A DNA stretch of 64,000 bases from Methanosarcina sp. MSH10X1 (GTDB lineage Archaea; Halobacteriota; Methanosarcinia; Methanosarcinales; Methanosarcinaceae). Shown piece by piece: positions 8,848 through 17,706 of the stretch. The position numbers and the translations under genes are program-made. Under the pieces are notes generated by a model. The model saw nothing but the letters and a program-made list of their open reading frames with translations. It was not told the origin of the DNA and ran no database searches. The stretch covers positions 248,001 through 312,000 of the forward strand of contig NZ_SCHL01000001.1 in the NCBI RefSeq assembly GCF_004099695.1. Direction: 5' to 3'. Position 1 is the first letter of the stretch. The number at the start of each line of letters is the position of its first letter.

Positions 8848-9522
8848 ATGAAAGTAATGGCAATAAACGGAAGCCCCAGAAAGAACTGGAATACAGCGAC
8901 CCTGCTGGAGAAAGCTCTTGAAGGTGCAGCATCAGAAGGCGCAGAAACAGAAATTATCCATCTCTATGACCTTGAGTTCAAAGGCTGCATAAGCTGCTTT
9001 GCCTGCAAGGTAAAAGGTGGAAAAAGCCTTGCAAGATGCTCTATCAAAGATGAACTGACCCCTGTGCTTGAAAAGCTGGAAGAAGCCGATGCGGTAATCC
9101 TCGGATCGCCAATTTACCTCGGGAACTTAACGGGAGAAATGAGATCTTTTATGGAACGCTATGTATTTCCATATATCACTTACTCAGTTGATGTTCAGAC
9201 GTTTTATCCGAAGAATATTTCAGTTGGTTACATTTACACTATGAATATAAAGGAAGAAGACTTTGGAATATTTTGCCTTGATAAGGTTTTTGAGATGAAT
9301 GAGTGGCTTGCAACAAGGATCTTCGGGCATAGCGAATCTCTATGGAGTACCGACACATACCAGTTTGATGATTATTCAAAGTATCTTTCGTCGATATTCA
9401 GTCCTGGGGAGAAGGCAAAAAGGCGAAAAGAAGTATTTCCGCAGGACTGCCAGAAAGCCTTTGAGATGGGAGCAAGATTTGTTAAACGGCAAAAGGCTCT
9501 GGAAGCAGAGAAGGAGAAGTAA
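8848..9522 (+). CDS. Iron-sulfur flavoprotein-like NADPH-FMN reductase family protein
   Basis: A 224-residue flavodoxin-fold protein. It begins with the FMN-binding loop GSPRKNWNTATLLEKAL and has the GSPIYLGNLTGEM segment seen in the family. Residues around 49-68 carry a cysteine cluster, CISCFAC followed by a fourth Cys ten residues later, similar to the compact 4Fe-4S motif of Methanosarcina iron-sulfur flavoprotein (Isf), which moves electrons from ferredoxin to O2 or peroxide. The C-terminal half, with several aromatics, is longer than in plain reductases. The start is fixed by GGAGGT seven bases upstream. It stands alone, with a minus-strand gene beyond. The electron donor is inferred. 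Confidence 0.82.
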   Translation: MKVMAINGSPRKNWNTATLLEKALEGAASEGAETEIIHLYDLEFKGCISCFACKVKGGKSLARCSIKDELTPVLEKLEEADAVILGSPIYLGNLTGEMRSFMERYVFPYITYSVDVQTFYPKNISVGYIYTMNIKEEDFGIFCLDKVFEMNEWLATRIFGHSESLWSTDTYQFDDYSKYLSSIFSPGEKAKRRKEVFPQDCQKAFEMGARFVKRQKALEAEKEK

Positions 9523-9582
9523 TAGAAATTAAAGGGAAAAATAATAAAATTTAAGGAAAAAATTACTTAAACTCAGGCAGTT

Positions 9583-10533
9583 TCACCATATCCGTGAAGA
9601 ACTGGCAAAAAAGTTAAATCTGTCCACAGCTTCAGGAGAAAGTCCCAGATCCTTAAATATTTCCCTGAAAACTGCCCTGTACTCATCTTCAGGTATCGTT
9701 TCTCCACTGCTTCCAGGTGGCATTATGGTATCCAGTCTGACATCACCTGAAGCATCCAGTTCAACTATGTACCTGTTCCCATTATCATAAGTCATTATCC
9801 TCGCCTCCGGGATAAAATATCTTACCGAACCCAGCCGGTTTCCGTCCTTATAAAAAACTTCTTCTCTGTCCGAACCTGCTGTCGAGTACGCATAAATACC
9901 CATAGGTGACCCGTGACTGGAATAGTCACTGTTTTCCATGAGATAGGCATATACACCCGGAAAATCCGGAGATTCATTCACCTGTATTTCAGCGTTCCAG
10001 GTCTGGTTTTGTGCTGCTTTTTTCAGAGCCCCAAGATAATTTTCCGAAGCTTTTTCATCCAGACTGAAGAGAAGCCCGAATTTTTCAAGCATCCATGAGT
10101 CATCCGGAAGCTCCGAAATCTGTAAGGGAGATCCGGGGTCGGAGTGGCTGAAGTTCGAAATCGCCACACAGGTTCTGGCTTCCGATCCTTCTTCACAAAT
10201 GAAAACCGTAAGCTCGGAGTAACTATTATAATTAAACCTTATATCCTGCACACGAGCAGCACCTCCGAAACTTTCCCGGACTTCCGGGACATCACCGGGA
10301 TCAAAGCCTGAAAAACTTCCGGGCCAGGGCCAGGAGCCTTCCACCTCATAACCAGCTTTCTCCGCTTTCGTAAGTACGGAATTGTAATCAAAAGAACCGA
10401 TATCAACTTTCTCCCAGGTATAGTACCGGGAACTGTCAATCAAACCTATTATTAAAAAAGGGACGTAGAAACGCAGTACAAAAAGGAGAGGAAGAAGTAA
10501 TAATAGTATTAGTATGACCTTTTGCTTATTCAT
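9583..10533 (-). CDS. Membrane-anchored protein of unknown function
   Basis: A protein of about 316 residues with one N-terminal transmembrane helix (about residues 6-30, leucine-rich) that should leave the rest outside the cell. The soluble part is rich in aromatic and acidic residues with many Tyr, Ser and Gly, and shows no motif I recognise. The start at 10533 (MNKQKVIL) follows GAGGGT closely; an ATG at 10560 would add nine residues. The gene shares its strand with the next gene upstream but is separated by about 300 bp, so it probably has its own promoter. Real on coding character and length; function unknown. Confidence 0.7.
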   Translation of the reverse strand: MNKQKVILILLLLLPLLFVLRFYVPFLIIGLIDSSRYYTWEKVDIGSFDYNSVLTKAEKAGYEVEGSWPWPGSFSGFDPGDVPEVRESFGGAARVQDIRFNYNSYSELTVFICEEGSEARTCVAISNFSHSDPGSPLQISELPDDSWMLEKFGLLFSLDEKASENYLGALKKAAQNQTWNAEIQVNESPDFPGVYAYLMENSDYSSHGSPMGIYAYSTAGSDREEVFYKDGNRLGSVRYFIPEARIMTYDNGNRYIVELDASGDVRLDTIMPPGSSGETIPEDEYRAVFREIFKDLGLSPEAVDRFNFFASSSRIW

Positions 10534-10830
10534 TAAACCCTCAACTCCAGTAAATATCAATAAGCTGTGACACTATCAGTGTTACGAATAATATGTCAAA
10601 TCTTAAAAGTTAAGAGGATACCAGGTAGCTTGCTGTAATATTACAATATAGTATAAAAATAATAAATAAGTTTGGCTTATTTTGCAAACTGTCAGGTCAA
10701 AAATTTGAGATAATTCAGAACTCAGAGAAGTCTACTTGAAACTCCAAAATAGAAATTCTGATAAGGAATAGGAAACTGAAAATCGAGGAAACTGAAAATC
10801 GGAAAAAATAAAAAATCAGAAGTTTCCTGT

Positions 10831-12057
10831 TCAGACAGTTCCCTTAATTCCTTTTTTCTGTAAAATAAACCATGTAACAAGCACAAGGGCTCCGCAACCC
10901 AGTGCAATAGTTCCGAGCACAGGAATCTTATCCGCCCATTCAAGGGAGATAAACCACATGCCTGCAGCCCCGAGAGTGAAATAGGTGAAAATCAGCAGGG
11001 AAGAAGCCGAACCCGTATCCCTGTCGACCTGTTCCAGCACAAGGTTGTTGCTCGGGGGGCGGCTAATGCCCACCGAAAAGGTGATAAGGAACATTGACAG
11101 GGCAAAGCTCCATGGGCTGTGCTGTCCGGTTGTAAGAAGAAGGATCCCGCCCAGGAAGATTCCTGCAAAACCCATGGTTATCAGCTTCCCGGAACTAAGA
11201 ACCCTTCTTAACCTTAGACAGGTAATGGAGCCGACCATAATCGCAAGCGCATTGAAAGCAAAGAAGTAGCTGTACTTTTGCTCGGTGAGCCCGAATCCGG
11301 TAACATAGATGGTAGAGGAGCCTGCAATAAAACTGTAAAGAGGAAAAAGGCTGATTGACATTACCAGAACCATTACCAGGTAGAGGGGATTGAGCATGAG
11401 CCGGCCGTATGCATGCATTACTCTGGAAAAAGGAGTATTCGATACCGAGGACAGAGTCTCGGGAAAGCGAAATACCCCTAGCAGCCCGACTCCTCCCATA
11501 AAGGCCTGAATAACAAAAATCCAGGGCCAGGAAAAGTCAACAAGGATCCAGCCCCCGATTACAGGGGCGAGCATGGGGGCAATTGCCATTATAACGGCTG
11601 TATAGGCCAGAACTCTCTCCCTTTCCTGCCCTGAGAAAATATCCCTGGTCATTGCCATTGAGAGAGAAGAGCTTGCGGCAGCTCCTGCTGCCTGGAGCAT
11701 GCGAGAGAATATTAACATGGATGCGCTTGACGCCAGAGCACAGAGAAAACTTGCAGCTATGTATACTGCAAGCCCGAATAGCAGAGGTCTGCGGCGGCCA
11801 AACCTGTCGGAAATCGGACCATAGAATAGAAGGAAAAAACCATAGGTAACGAAGAAGCAAACCAGGGTCAGGTTGATCACTGAGAGGGGCTGATTCCAGG
11901 TTTCGGCAAGAGAAGGAAGAGCAGGGAGCATCATATCTGTTGACATTGCGGGAAAAGCCGTTAAAAGAGCTAGCAGCGGCACTGTTCCCTTCAGATTATC
12001 TCGCAGGTTTCCGTTCTGGTTACCTTTAAAGTTATGTTTTTCTTTTTGAAAATGCAT
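10831..12057 (-). CDS. Bcr/CflA-type MFS drug exporter
   Basis: A 408-residue, 12-helix major facilitator transporter, expected to export drugs or metabolites by proton antiport across the cytoplasmic membrane. Signatures include LLTAFPAMSTDMMLPALPSL in helix 1 (the acidic D of the Bcr/CflA group), the loop motif GPISDRFGRRRPLLFG, and an antiporter-like segment APVIGGWIL. A charged Asn-rich N-terminal tail of about 25 residues precedes helix 1; an internal start cannot be excluded. It is divergent from the hydrolase at 12307. Substrate cannot be read from the sequence. Confidence 0.9.
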   Translation of the reverse strand: MHFQKEKHNFKGNQNGNLRDNLKGTVPLLALLTAFPAMSTDMMLPALPSLAETWNQPLSVINLTLVCFFVTYGFFLLFYGPISDRFGRRRPLLFGLAVYIAASFLCALASSASMLIFSRMLQAAGAAASSSLSMAMTRDIFSGQERERVLAYTAVIMAIAPMLAPVIGGWILVDFSWPWIFVIQAFMGGVGLLGVFRFPETLSSVSNTPFSRVMHAYGRLMLNPLYLVMVLVMSISLFPLYSFIAGSSTIYVTGFGLTEQKYSYFFAFNALAIMVGSITCLRLRRVLSSGKLITMGFAGIFLGGILLLTTGQHSPWSFALSMFLITFSVGISRPPSNNLVLEQVDRDTGSASSLLIFTYFTLGAAGMWFISLEWADKIPVLGTIALGCGALVLVTWFILQKKGIKGTV

Positions 12058-12306
12058 GGCAGGGTCCTTTTACGTTTTACTTATTGAATTTAATAACAAA
12101 CTAACACAGGATGAATTGATGATAACAGAATAAACCTGTATAAAAGGATAACTGGAGTAGATAGAATAGATAGCCAAAGAACAGAGGGGTTTATAAAAGT
12201 TGTCAGTATACCCGGATTGATAAAGTTAATGCATAATCAAAGAGGCTGAACTGCAAAAATCAAAAAAGCTATCTATTGAAATCAAAATAGTTTGAACCGG
12301 GTAAGC

Positions 12307-13086
12307 ATGAAAAACCTGCGAAAATACGGAACCTCTCCTTTCAGGCTTGCCGTTATCCACGGCGGCCCGGGCGCTGCGGGAGAAATGGCGCCTGTTGCAG
12401 AAGAACTCTCTGTTTCTGGAGGCGTGCTCGAGCCGCTTCAAACTGCAGTAACCCTTGAAGGGCAGGTGGGGGAGATCAGAAAAGTTCTGGAAGAATACGG
12501 CAGCACGCCGGTTACGTTAATCGGTTTCTCCTGGGGAGCCATGCTCAGCTTTATCTTTACTGCCCGGTATCCGCAGTTCGTAAAAAAACTCATACTTATC
12601 GGGAGTGGTCCCTACGAAGAGAAATACGCTGCAAATATAACAAAAATCCGCATAAACAGGCTTGGAGGGCAGGATCGGAAAGATTTCCTCCACCTGACTG
12701 AAGCCCTCAGTGATCCTTCAGCTAAAAATCTAAATGAGATCCTGTGCAGTTTTGGGAAATTAATCTCGAAAGCCGATGCTTATGATCCCCTTCCGCATGA
12801 AGACGAGCTGCTTGAGTGCAGCTATGAGATTTTCAAAGGCGTGTGGGAAGAGGCAAATGAATTAAGAAGCCGCGGGAAACTGCTTGAACTGGGGAAAGAA
12901 CTTCACTGCCCGGTGGTTGCAATTCATGGTAATTACGACTCCCATCCTTTTGAAGGAGTTCGAGAACCTCTTTCCCGGACTTTAAAGGATTTCAGGTTCA
13001 TTTTGCTGGAGAAGTGCGGGCACAAACCGTGGATTGAGAGAGAGGCAAAGGAGAGCTTTTACAGGCTACTGAAGAAAGAGGTTTAA
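12307..13086 (+). CDS. Alpha/beta hydrolase
   Basis: A 259-residue cytoplasmic alpha/beta-hydrolase. It has the oxyanion-hole motif HGGPG typical of the proline iminopeptidase branch, the nucleophile elbow GFSWGAM, an acid candidate in HGNYDSHP, and the catalytic His in CGHKPW near the C-terminus. A helical cap sits between the Ser and Asp regions. The ATG at 12307 is used; a TTG at 12292 is less likely. It could act on peptides, esters or lactones. The divergent Bcr/CflA exporter and the downstream LysE exporter suggest detoxification, but this is context only. Confidence 0.85.
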   Translation: MKNLRKYGTSPFRLAVIHGGPGAAGEMAPVAEELSVSGGVLEPLQTAVTLEGQVGEIRKVLEEYGSTPVTLIGFSWGAMLSFIFTARYPQFVKKLILIGSGPYEEKYAANITKIRINRLGGQDRKDFLHLTEALSDPSAKNLNEILCSFGKLISKADAYDPLPHEDELLECSYEIFKGVWEEANELRSRGKLLELGKELHCPVVAIHGNYDSHPFEGVREPLSRTLKDFRFILLEKCGHKPWIEREAKESFYRLLKKEV

Positions 13087-13203
13087 ATAAAATTAGTTTT
13101 TGTAACTGGTTGTGCTCTCATCTGTAAATTGGTTATTAACAGGCTTAGATTATAAGCTAGAGCCTTTATTCCACTCAACTAAAAGGGAAAAGTGAGAAAC
13201 CTG

Positions 13204-13827
13204 ATGGAACAGTCTCAGCTAATTTATTTTATTGCAGCCTCTGCTGCACTTACGCTTCTTCCGGGTCCTGACATCTTATTCGTACTGACCCAGAGCATTT
13301 CTCAGGGCAGGAAAGCAGGGATTGCAACCGCATCCGGGCTCTGCACAGGCGTACTTGCCCACACCACCGCAGCCGCGCTTGGGATTTCAGCTCTGGTTTA
13401 TAAATCAGCTCTTGCTTTTGAAATCGTGAAATACGCAGGTGCAGCCTATTTGCTCTACCTTGCCTGGCATGCCTTAAAGGAACGCGACGAATTGATATCA
13501 TCTGCTCCAGTCCGGGAAGCCGATATCCCTGCCCTTTACAGGCGCGGAGTTTTTATGAATATCTTAAATCCTAAAGTCGCGCTCTTCTTTCTCGCCTTCC
13601 TGCCCCAGTTCGTAAACATAAATGCAGGAAATATCCCGGCACAAATGATATTTCTGGGAATAGTTTTCATGGTTCAGGCCTGGTTGATCTTTTCCACAAT
13701 CTCCGCCTTTGCCGGAACAGTCGGCGAGAAAATAATACAAAAACCAGGAATCGGGAAATATATTAACTGGGGAAAAGCCGGAATTTTCGCATCCATTGGA
13801 ATTAAACTTGCTCTATCTCACAAATAA
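13204..13827 (+). CDS. LysE/RhtB-family amino-acid exporter
   Basis: A 207-residue membrane protein with about six helices. The family pattern is clear: TLLPGPDILFVLTQSISQGRKAG at the first helix, SGLCTGVLAHT, and RRGVFMNILNPKVALFFLAFLPQF in the middle. LysE/RhtB proteins export amino acids or their analogues. The ATG at 13204 is chosen over a GTG at 13192. A second, diverged LysE protein lies at 24274. Transcription runs into a hairpin at 13854-13894 shared with the convergent gene. Confidence 0.9.
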   Translation: MEQSQLIYFIAASAALTLLPGPDILFVLTQSISQGRKAGIATASGLCTGVLAHTTAAALGISALVYKSALAFEIVKYAGAAYLLYLAWHALKERDELISSAPVREADIPALYRRGVFMNILNPKVALFFLAFLPQFVNINAGNIPAQMIFLGIVFMVQAWLIFSTISAFAGTVGEKIIQKPGIGKYINWGKAGIFASIGIKLALSHK

Positions 13828-13853
13828 GTAAAAGGTTATCATTCAACGTAACC

Positions 13854-13894
13854 GGATAGTCAGCATAACGATAGTGAGTTATAACTGACTATCC
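13854..13894. terminator. Bidirectional terminator hairpin
   Basis: Perfect arms GGATAGTCAG and CTGACTATCC with an inner ATAAC/GTTAT pair form a long hairpin between two convergent genes, overlapping the last codons of the minus-strand gene. It should work in both directions. Confidence 0.7.
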
Positions 13895-14193
13895 GAGTTA
13901 TTTAATTTTTGCATCTGCTTTACTGCGAATTTCTTAAAGTCTTCTGCCTCTATCACAGGAAACACATCGATCTGGCATAAATCGGTAAACGGTAGATTGT
14001 AAGCCAGGTAATCTTTGACAGTTTCCACGTCAAATAGAGTAACCACACGCCCGCCACCTGCATCAAACCATTGATTAATGACTTTTAAGCCATCTTGGGA
14101 ATATGTTTTTTCCACATGCTCCCATCGTTTAAACAGCTCCATGGTATTTTCAGGGTCAAATGTTGTTATATCTAACAATAGCATGCTCTTCAT
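13879..14193 (-). CDS. DUF3303-like small protein
   Basis: A 104-residue soluble protein of ferredoxin-like alpha/beta character. It contains WFDAGGGRVVTLFDVETVKDY and a later DVFPVIEAEDF, resembling DUF3303/DUF3303-like proteins of unknown role. The start may be the ATG at 14193 or the fourth codon; AGGA lies just upstream. Its stop codon is buried in a hairpin shared with the LysE gene. The conserved Gly-rich centre suggests ligand binding, but nothing firmer can be said. Confidence 0.65.
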   Translation of the reverse strand: MKSMLLLDITTFDPENTMELFKRWEHVEKTYSQDGLKVINQWFDAGGGRVVTLFDVETVKDYLAYNLPFTDLCQIDVFPVIEAEDFKKFAVKQMQKLNNSDSQL

Positions 14194-14523
14194 TCCTGAT
14201 CTGACTATTGATTATACAGTTTAAATTATTTGGTTATGTTTATTATTGCATATAAAGCTTATAAACATTTTGTAGAAAGACCAGTGGGTAAATTAAAAGT
14301 AGATTATAAAAGTGAATTGGAAAGTAAATTAAAAGAGTTATCTTCCAATTTTGCTCCGAATCACCTGAGACCCGAAACAGAAAAAAGTTAACTCGCTGGA
14401 AAAACCTCATGCCTGTTGGTTTAAAGTGCCAGCCACACGGTTTCAAGTATTAGCCATCAGAGTAGACAACCAAAAGCCAGTTAATGGTAGAAGATAATGT
14501 AAGTCAAATTCTTATGCTCCGGA
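14194..14523. other. Divergent intergenic region
   Basis: No gene is seen. A TATA-like GCATATAAAGCTTATAAAC near 14248-14266 could serve the minus-strand gene. The stretch before 14524 has no clear ribosome site. Confidence 0.35.
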
Positions 14524-15126
14524 ATGAACTTTATGATAACGGACCCGAACCTTACACTATTTCATATTATCAACGGTATGGCTGGAAAAAGCCCTGCTCT
14601 TGACAGTACTGTGATATTTGCAGCAAAATATGTCATTTATATTTTCGGTGCTTATCTAGCATACCTGTGGCTTGTGAAAAACCAGCATCTTCAAGAGATT
14701 TTGTTTACAGGATATGCAGCTCTGCTTGGTATGGGAATAAATGTTTTCATTACCCTGTTTTATTTTCACCCCAGGCCCTTCATGATCCCTACCGGAACCC
14801 TGCTTATCGCGCATGCATCCGAATCTTCATTCCCATCCGACCATGCGACTATAATGTTTTCGCTTTCACTCATGCTTCTGGCATTTAAAGAATTAAGGCG
14901 TACTGGCGTGGTGTTTTTAATGCTTTCATGCATTAGCGGGCTTGCTAGAGTTTATTCCGGGCTGCATTTTCCTATGGACATTGCAGGCTCTTTACTTGCG
15001 GCTTTACTTTCAATGGGTATATTGCTGGCCCTGAAAAAGTATCTGATTCCTTTTAACAGGATATTGATTTCTTACTTTGAGAATATTAAGGAGAAAGTCA
15101 AAAAAAATGGTTTAAAATCTTCATAA
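14524..15126 (+). CDS. PAP2-family phosphatase (undecaprenyl-diphosphatase-like)
   Basis: A 200-residue integral membrane phosphatase of the PAP2 superfamily. The three motifs are present: FYFHPRPF (motif 1, RP), PSDHAT (motif 2) and ARVYSGLHFPMDIAGS (motif 3, with catalytic His and Asp). About six helices are predicted, with the active site facing outward in the family. In archaea such enzymes are thought to recycle dolichyl or other polyprenyl diphosphates used in surface-glycan synthesis. The second Met at 14533 is an alternative start. The basic C-terminal tail is probably cytoplasmic. It stands alone. Confidence 0.88.
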   Translation: MNFMITDPNLTLFHIINGMAGKSPALDSTVIFAAKYVIYIFGAYLAYLWLVKNQHLQEILFTGYAALLGMGINVFITLFYFHPRPFMIPTGTLLIAHASESSFPSDHATIMFSLSLMLLAFKELRRTGVVFLMLSCISGLARVYSGLHFPMDIAGSLLAALLSMGILLALKKYLIPFNRILISYFENIKEKVKKNGLKSS

Positions 15127-15274
15127 TAAATTTCGGAAAAGCTTTTTCCATCAAAATACTCCGGAAAGAAGTTGTTTGTATCCTGAGGGTGAAGAATTTC
15201 TATCTGCAAAGTGCAAACTTTAAACTAATATATAGTACCATATAAATCATAAATTGAGAGAGGGGGTAATCATC

Positions 15275-15664
15275 ACGCCAAGAGTGATCCACTTTGAAAT
15301 ATCTGCAGGGAACGTCGAGAGAGCTAAAAAGTTTTATGAAACTGTATTCAGCTGGAAGATAGAGAGATCAGAAGGTTCGATGGAGTACTGGAACATTATA
15401 ACCGGCGAGCAGGAAGAGCCGGGAATCGATGGCGGCCTGATGAAAAGGCAGGGAGGGGAACCGGGAGCGGATGCTCCGATAAGCACCTACATCTGCACAA
15501 TAGACATTCCGAACATAGATGAATACCTTAGAAGGATACAGAAGCACGGCGGTACAGTAACTATGGAAAAGAAGCCCATACGTGGCGTCGGCTGGTACGC
15601 TTACTGTCTCGATACCGAAAAAAACATATTCGGGGTAATGCAGTCTGACAAGGACGCCAGATAA
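15275..15664 (+). CDS. VOC-family protein with apparent ACG start
   Basis: A protein of about 129 residues of the vicinal oxygen chelate (glyoxalase/bleomycin resistance) superfamily. It opens with PRVIHFEISAGNVERAKKFYE and ends with the second half-motif GWYAYCLDTEKNIFGVMQSD, giving the usual paired beta-alpha-beta modules and His/Glu metal ligands. Homologs normally start one codon before PRVIHFEI, where this sequence has ACG, not ATG. A strong GAGGGGG ribosome site sits eight bases before that ACG. The nearest standard starts are a TTG at 15254 (upstream of the ribosome site) and a GTG at 15284 inside the domain. A TATA box lies near 15222-15230. ACG initiation, or a recent start-codon mutation, is inferred. 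Confidence 0.78.
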   Translation, partial: TPRVIHFEISAGNVERAKKFYETVFSWKIERSEGSMEYWNIITGEQEEPGIDGGLMKRQGGEPGADAPISTYICTIDIPNIDEYLRRIQKHGGTVTMEKKPIRGVGWYAYCLDTEKNIFGVMQSDKDAR

Positions 15665-15869
15665 TCTCTTTTTACTACTTTTTCTTACTCATCCTGAAAT
15701 CTTATCCGGTCTATCCTGATTCGATGCGTAAAAGCGTATTTTGTAAAAGCGTATTTTTCAGGAGCTCATTTTTGAAACTTAATAGATATCGCAGTTAAAA
15801 AGAGATTGTGAAATTTTATGAAACAGTGTAAAACTAAATATTGCCGTCTAAATGCAAAAGAAATATAAA

Positions 15870-16046
15870 CTACAAAACATCATTTTTTAGGCTTGGATCG
15901 ACTCTTTGAATAAGCTTCATTTTCTGGATTGAGCTGATTTGCTCGATTGTCCTATTTGCCTTCTCCTGTTCTCGACTCTTTGAATAAGCTTCATTTTCTG
16001 GATTGAGCTGATTTGCTCGGTTATCTCTATTCGATTTCTTACTCAT
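15870..16046 (-). CDS. Small protein with frame-shifting internal duplication
   Basis: A 58-residue hydrophilic protein starting MSKKSNRDNRANQLNP, with a strong GGAGG ribosome site six bases upstream. A 48-bp block occurs twice within the gene (15898-15945 and 15972-16019), 74 bp apart. As 74 is not a multiple of three, the second copy is read in another frame and the C-terminal half is new sequence. The likely ancestral product was a short Asn/Gln-rich protein of about 30-40 residues. The ribosome site and start are convincing; function is unknown and the duplicated form may be non-functional. Confidence 0.6.
   Translation of the reverse strand: MSKKSNRDNRANQLNPENEAYSKSREQEKANRTIEQISSIQKMKLIQRVDPSLKNDVL
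15898..16019. repeat. 48-bp direct repeat
   Basis: Two identical 48-bp copies at 15898-15945 and 15972-16019, separated by 26 bp, lie inside the small minus-strand gene. This is a tandem duplication with a 74-bp period. Confidence 0.9.
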
Positions 16047-16348
16047 GTTTCCTCCACACTAAATCATATAATTTCATTTTTTAAATATTATTGTAAAGAA
16101 GAATATAGACTTAAAAATATACAAAGTGTTTACTCTGCATACGAAAACTATACAAGATATAGGAAAAACAGGTTTATTAGAGACTTGAATCATTTCATTT
16201 TGTGTGGGAAAGTGTTTGTATCTCCTATAAACAAGGAAATTAGAGCTATTGAATACTTTCAATATTTTCTAACCATAATATGTAACGATTGATAGGTAAA
16301 AAAATCTTAATATGTATAGCCTGACATATTAAATGCTGGAGGTAAAAA

Positions 16349-16519
16349 ATGATTTTTTCAAAAGGATATACTTTTACGAAAGTGAGAACTTCACACGGTT
16401 CTGACATGTACGTCTCACGATTTGGGAGACTGGTAAAAGTCACGCCATGCAACCCGAATGTATATCTGTCTGAAGCGTATACAAGTGACTTGATTCATCA
16501 GATCGAGTGCGATAATTAA
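16349..16519 (+). CDS. Small uncharacterised protein
   Basis: A 56-residue protein starting MIFSKGYTFTKVRTSHGSD, with a perfect GGAGGT ribosome site five bases upstream (16338-16343). Composition is mixed beta-like, with two cysteines (VTPCNPN and IECDN) and no membrane helix. I do not recognise the family. It stands alone in an AT-rich gap, with a TATA-like region upstream. The ribosome site and codon pattern support a real gene. Confidence 0.6.
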   Translation: MIFSKGYTFTKVRTSHGSDMYVSRFGRLVKVTPCNPNVYLSEAYTSDLIHQIECDN

Positions 16520-16732
16520 AAGAAGATATTTTTTCCTATTCTTTTCTTCTGGATATTCAAACTTGTATTTATTAAGATGGAATCGAGTTTGGTGACTAAT
16601 CAAAAATTGGTCACTGAAAATTAAATTACCAGAATTTCGACCAAACTTTTTATTCCCTGACGCTCCAATTGATTCATGATTGACGAGTGTTTGAATCTGT
16701 TTTTTTAAGTGAAAAAACATAAAATGTAATCA

Positions 16733-16765
16733 AAGTATCAAAAACTTGACAAGTTTTTTATACTT
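16733..16765. promoter_or_regulatory. 33-bp palindrome upstream of a regulator gene
   Basis: AAGTATC..AAAACTTG and CAAGTTTT..ATACTT form a 33-bp inverted repeat with one mismatch about a single central A; the inner 17 bp are perfect. It lies about 150 bp before the winged-helix gene at 16911, with TTATAC and TTATAATTAT sequences just after. It looks like an operator for a dimeric regulator, possibly that gene's own product. Confidence 0.6.
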
Positions 16766-16910
16766 GTTTGTTTTATACAGTTATAATTATGGTATGAATA
16801 TTTGATACTATGACTTCGCCCCAGCTCCCTTTTCTCCATTGTGGCAGAGCCGTAGTATTAATGGTTATTATTTTTCAACGATTCATAAAACTAAAATATC
16901 AGAGGTTATC

Positions 16911-17309
16911 ATGAAAGATTCTGAAATAAAAGTACTGGACGAAAACGACCTTATTTTTATTGAAACGCTAAAAACTCTTGGGATGTCCAGAAATGTCGCT
17001 ACAACCATGGCATATCTTATGAATGTAGACGAAGCTACGTCCCAGGAAATTGAAATCAGTACCGGATTAAGACAACCTGAAATTAGTCTTGCAATAAGGT
17101 TAATGCACAATCAGTCCTGGGTTAGTGTGCGCTCAGAAAAAAAGCCTGGGAAAGGGCGACCGATGCAAATTTATACTCTCGCAGCCCCCGTTGATAAGAT
17201 AATAAGCTATTATGAGGACAAGATTTACAAAGAATCTCAGGCAACCATCTCAGCAATCAAGAGGCTGAAACTGATGAGTAAAACGGTGTCTCTCACTTCC
17301 TCAAAGTGA
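16911..17309 (+). CDS. Winged-helix transcriptional regulator
   Basis: A 132-residue ArsR/TrmB-like regulator. The N-terminal helix and FIETLKTLGMSRNVATTMAYL segment lead into a helix-turn-helix (EATSQEIEISTGLRQPEISL) and a wing with KKPGKGRPMQIYTL. The C-terminal helices (YYEDKIYKESQATISAI) should form the dimer. No metal-binding cysteines are present. The ATG at 16911 is preferred to an upstream start because it begins the conserved region. The large palindrome at 16733-16765 suggests autoregulation, and an inverted-repeat terminator follows at 17330. Target and signal unknown. Confidence 0.82.
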   Translation: MKDSEIKVLDENDLIFIETLKTLGMSRNVATTMAYLMNVDEATSQEIEISTGLRQPEISLAIRLMHNQSWVSVRSEKKPGKGRPMQIYTLAAPVDKIISYYEDKIYKESQATISAIKRLKLMSKTVSLTSSK

Positions 17310-17329
17310 AGGATTTCGAACAAGGTTAA

Positions 17330-17375
17330 TTCCATAATGGCTGACAATCCTTTTTGGGAATTCACTATTATGGAA
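17330..17375 (+). terminator. Inverted repeat after the regulator gene
   Basis: Perfect arms TTCCATAAT and ATTATGGAA are 28 bp apart, with an inner ATCC/GGGA pair, 21 bp after the stop codon and followed by A-rich DNA. It probably folds at the transcript end. Confidence 0.5.
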
Positions 17376-17574
17376 AAAACATTTAATACAGACCGCCTGA
17401 TTATGCATATTCTCACTTAGCTTTTCTATCTGCTTATCTTTAATGTGTCAGCTGATCCTTCGACAGGCAAGGTCTTAGTGCAGTCAAAATACCTATCCTT
17501 ATCCCGAGCTTCACTTAAATGGTAGCTTAGTATCATGTTAAACTGACTGGAAGGATAATATTATCTTTCATCTC

Positions 17575-17706
17575 AGGAGCCTGAAAAGCTAAAGAAGAGC
17601 ACAGAGCAGGAAGAGAGATGAAGAAGCTTAAGATGACATTGCCAGACGACAGGAGCAGCTTAATAAGATGGCACAACGAGTTAGAGAGGTAGAATCGGGG
17701 AAATGA
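17575..17706 (+). pseudogene. Decayed coiled-coil gene remnant
   Basis: Broken frames together read as a charged helical protein: EEPEKLKKSTEQEER in one frame, then DEEA, a TAA, and DDIARRQEQLNKMAQRVREVE in the next. The last frame ends at TGA 17704-17706, overlapping by four bases the ATG of the following mini-gene, as in translationally coupled genes. It looks like the end of a former operon gene carrying a frameshift and a stop. Assignment beyond coiled coil is not possible. Confidence 0.35.
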
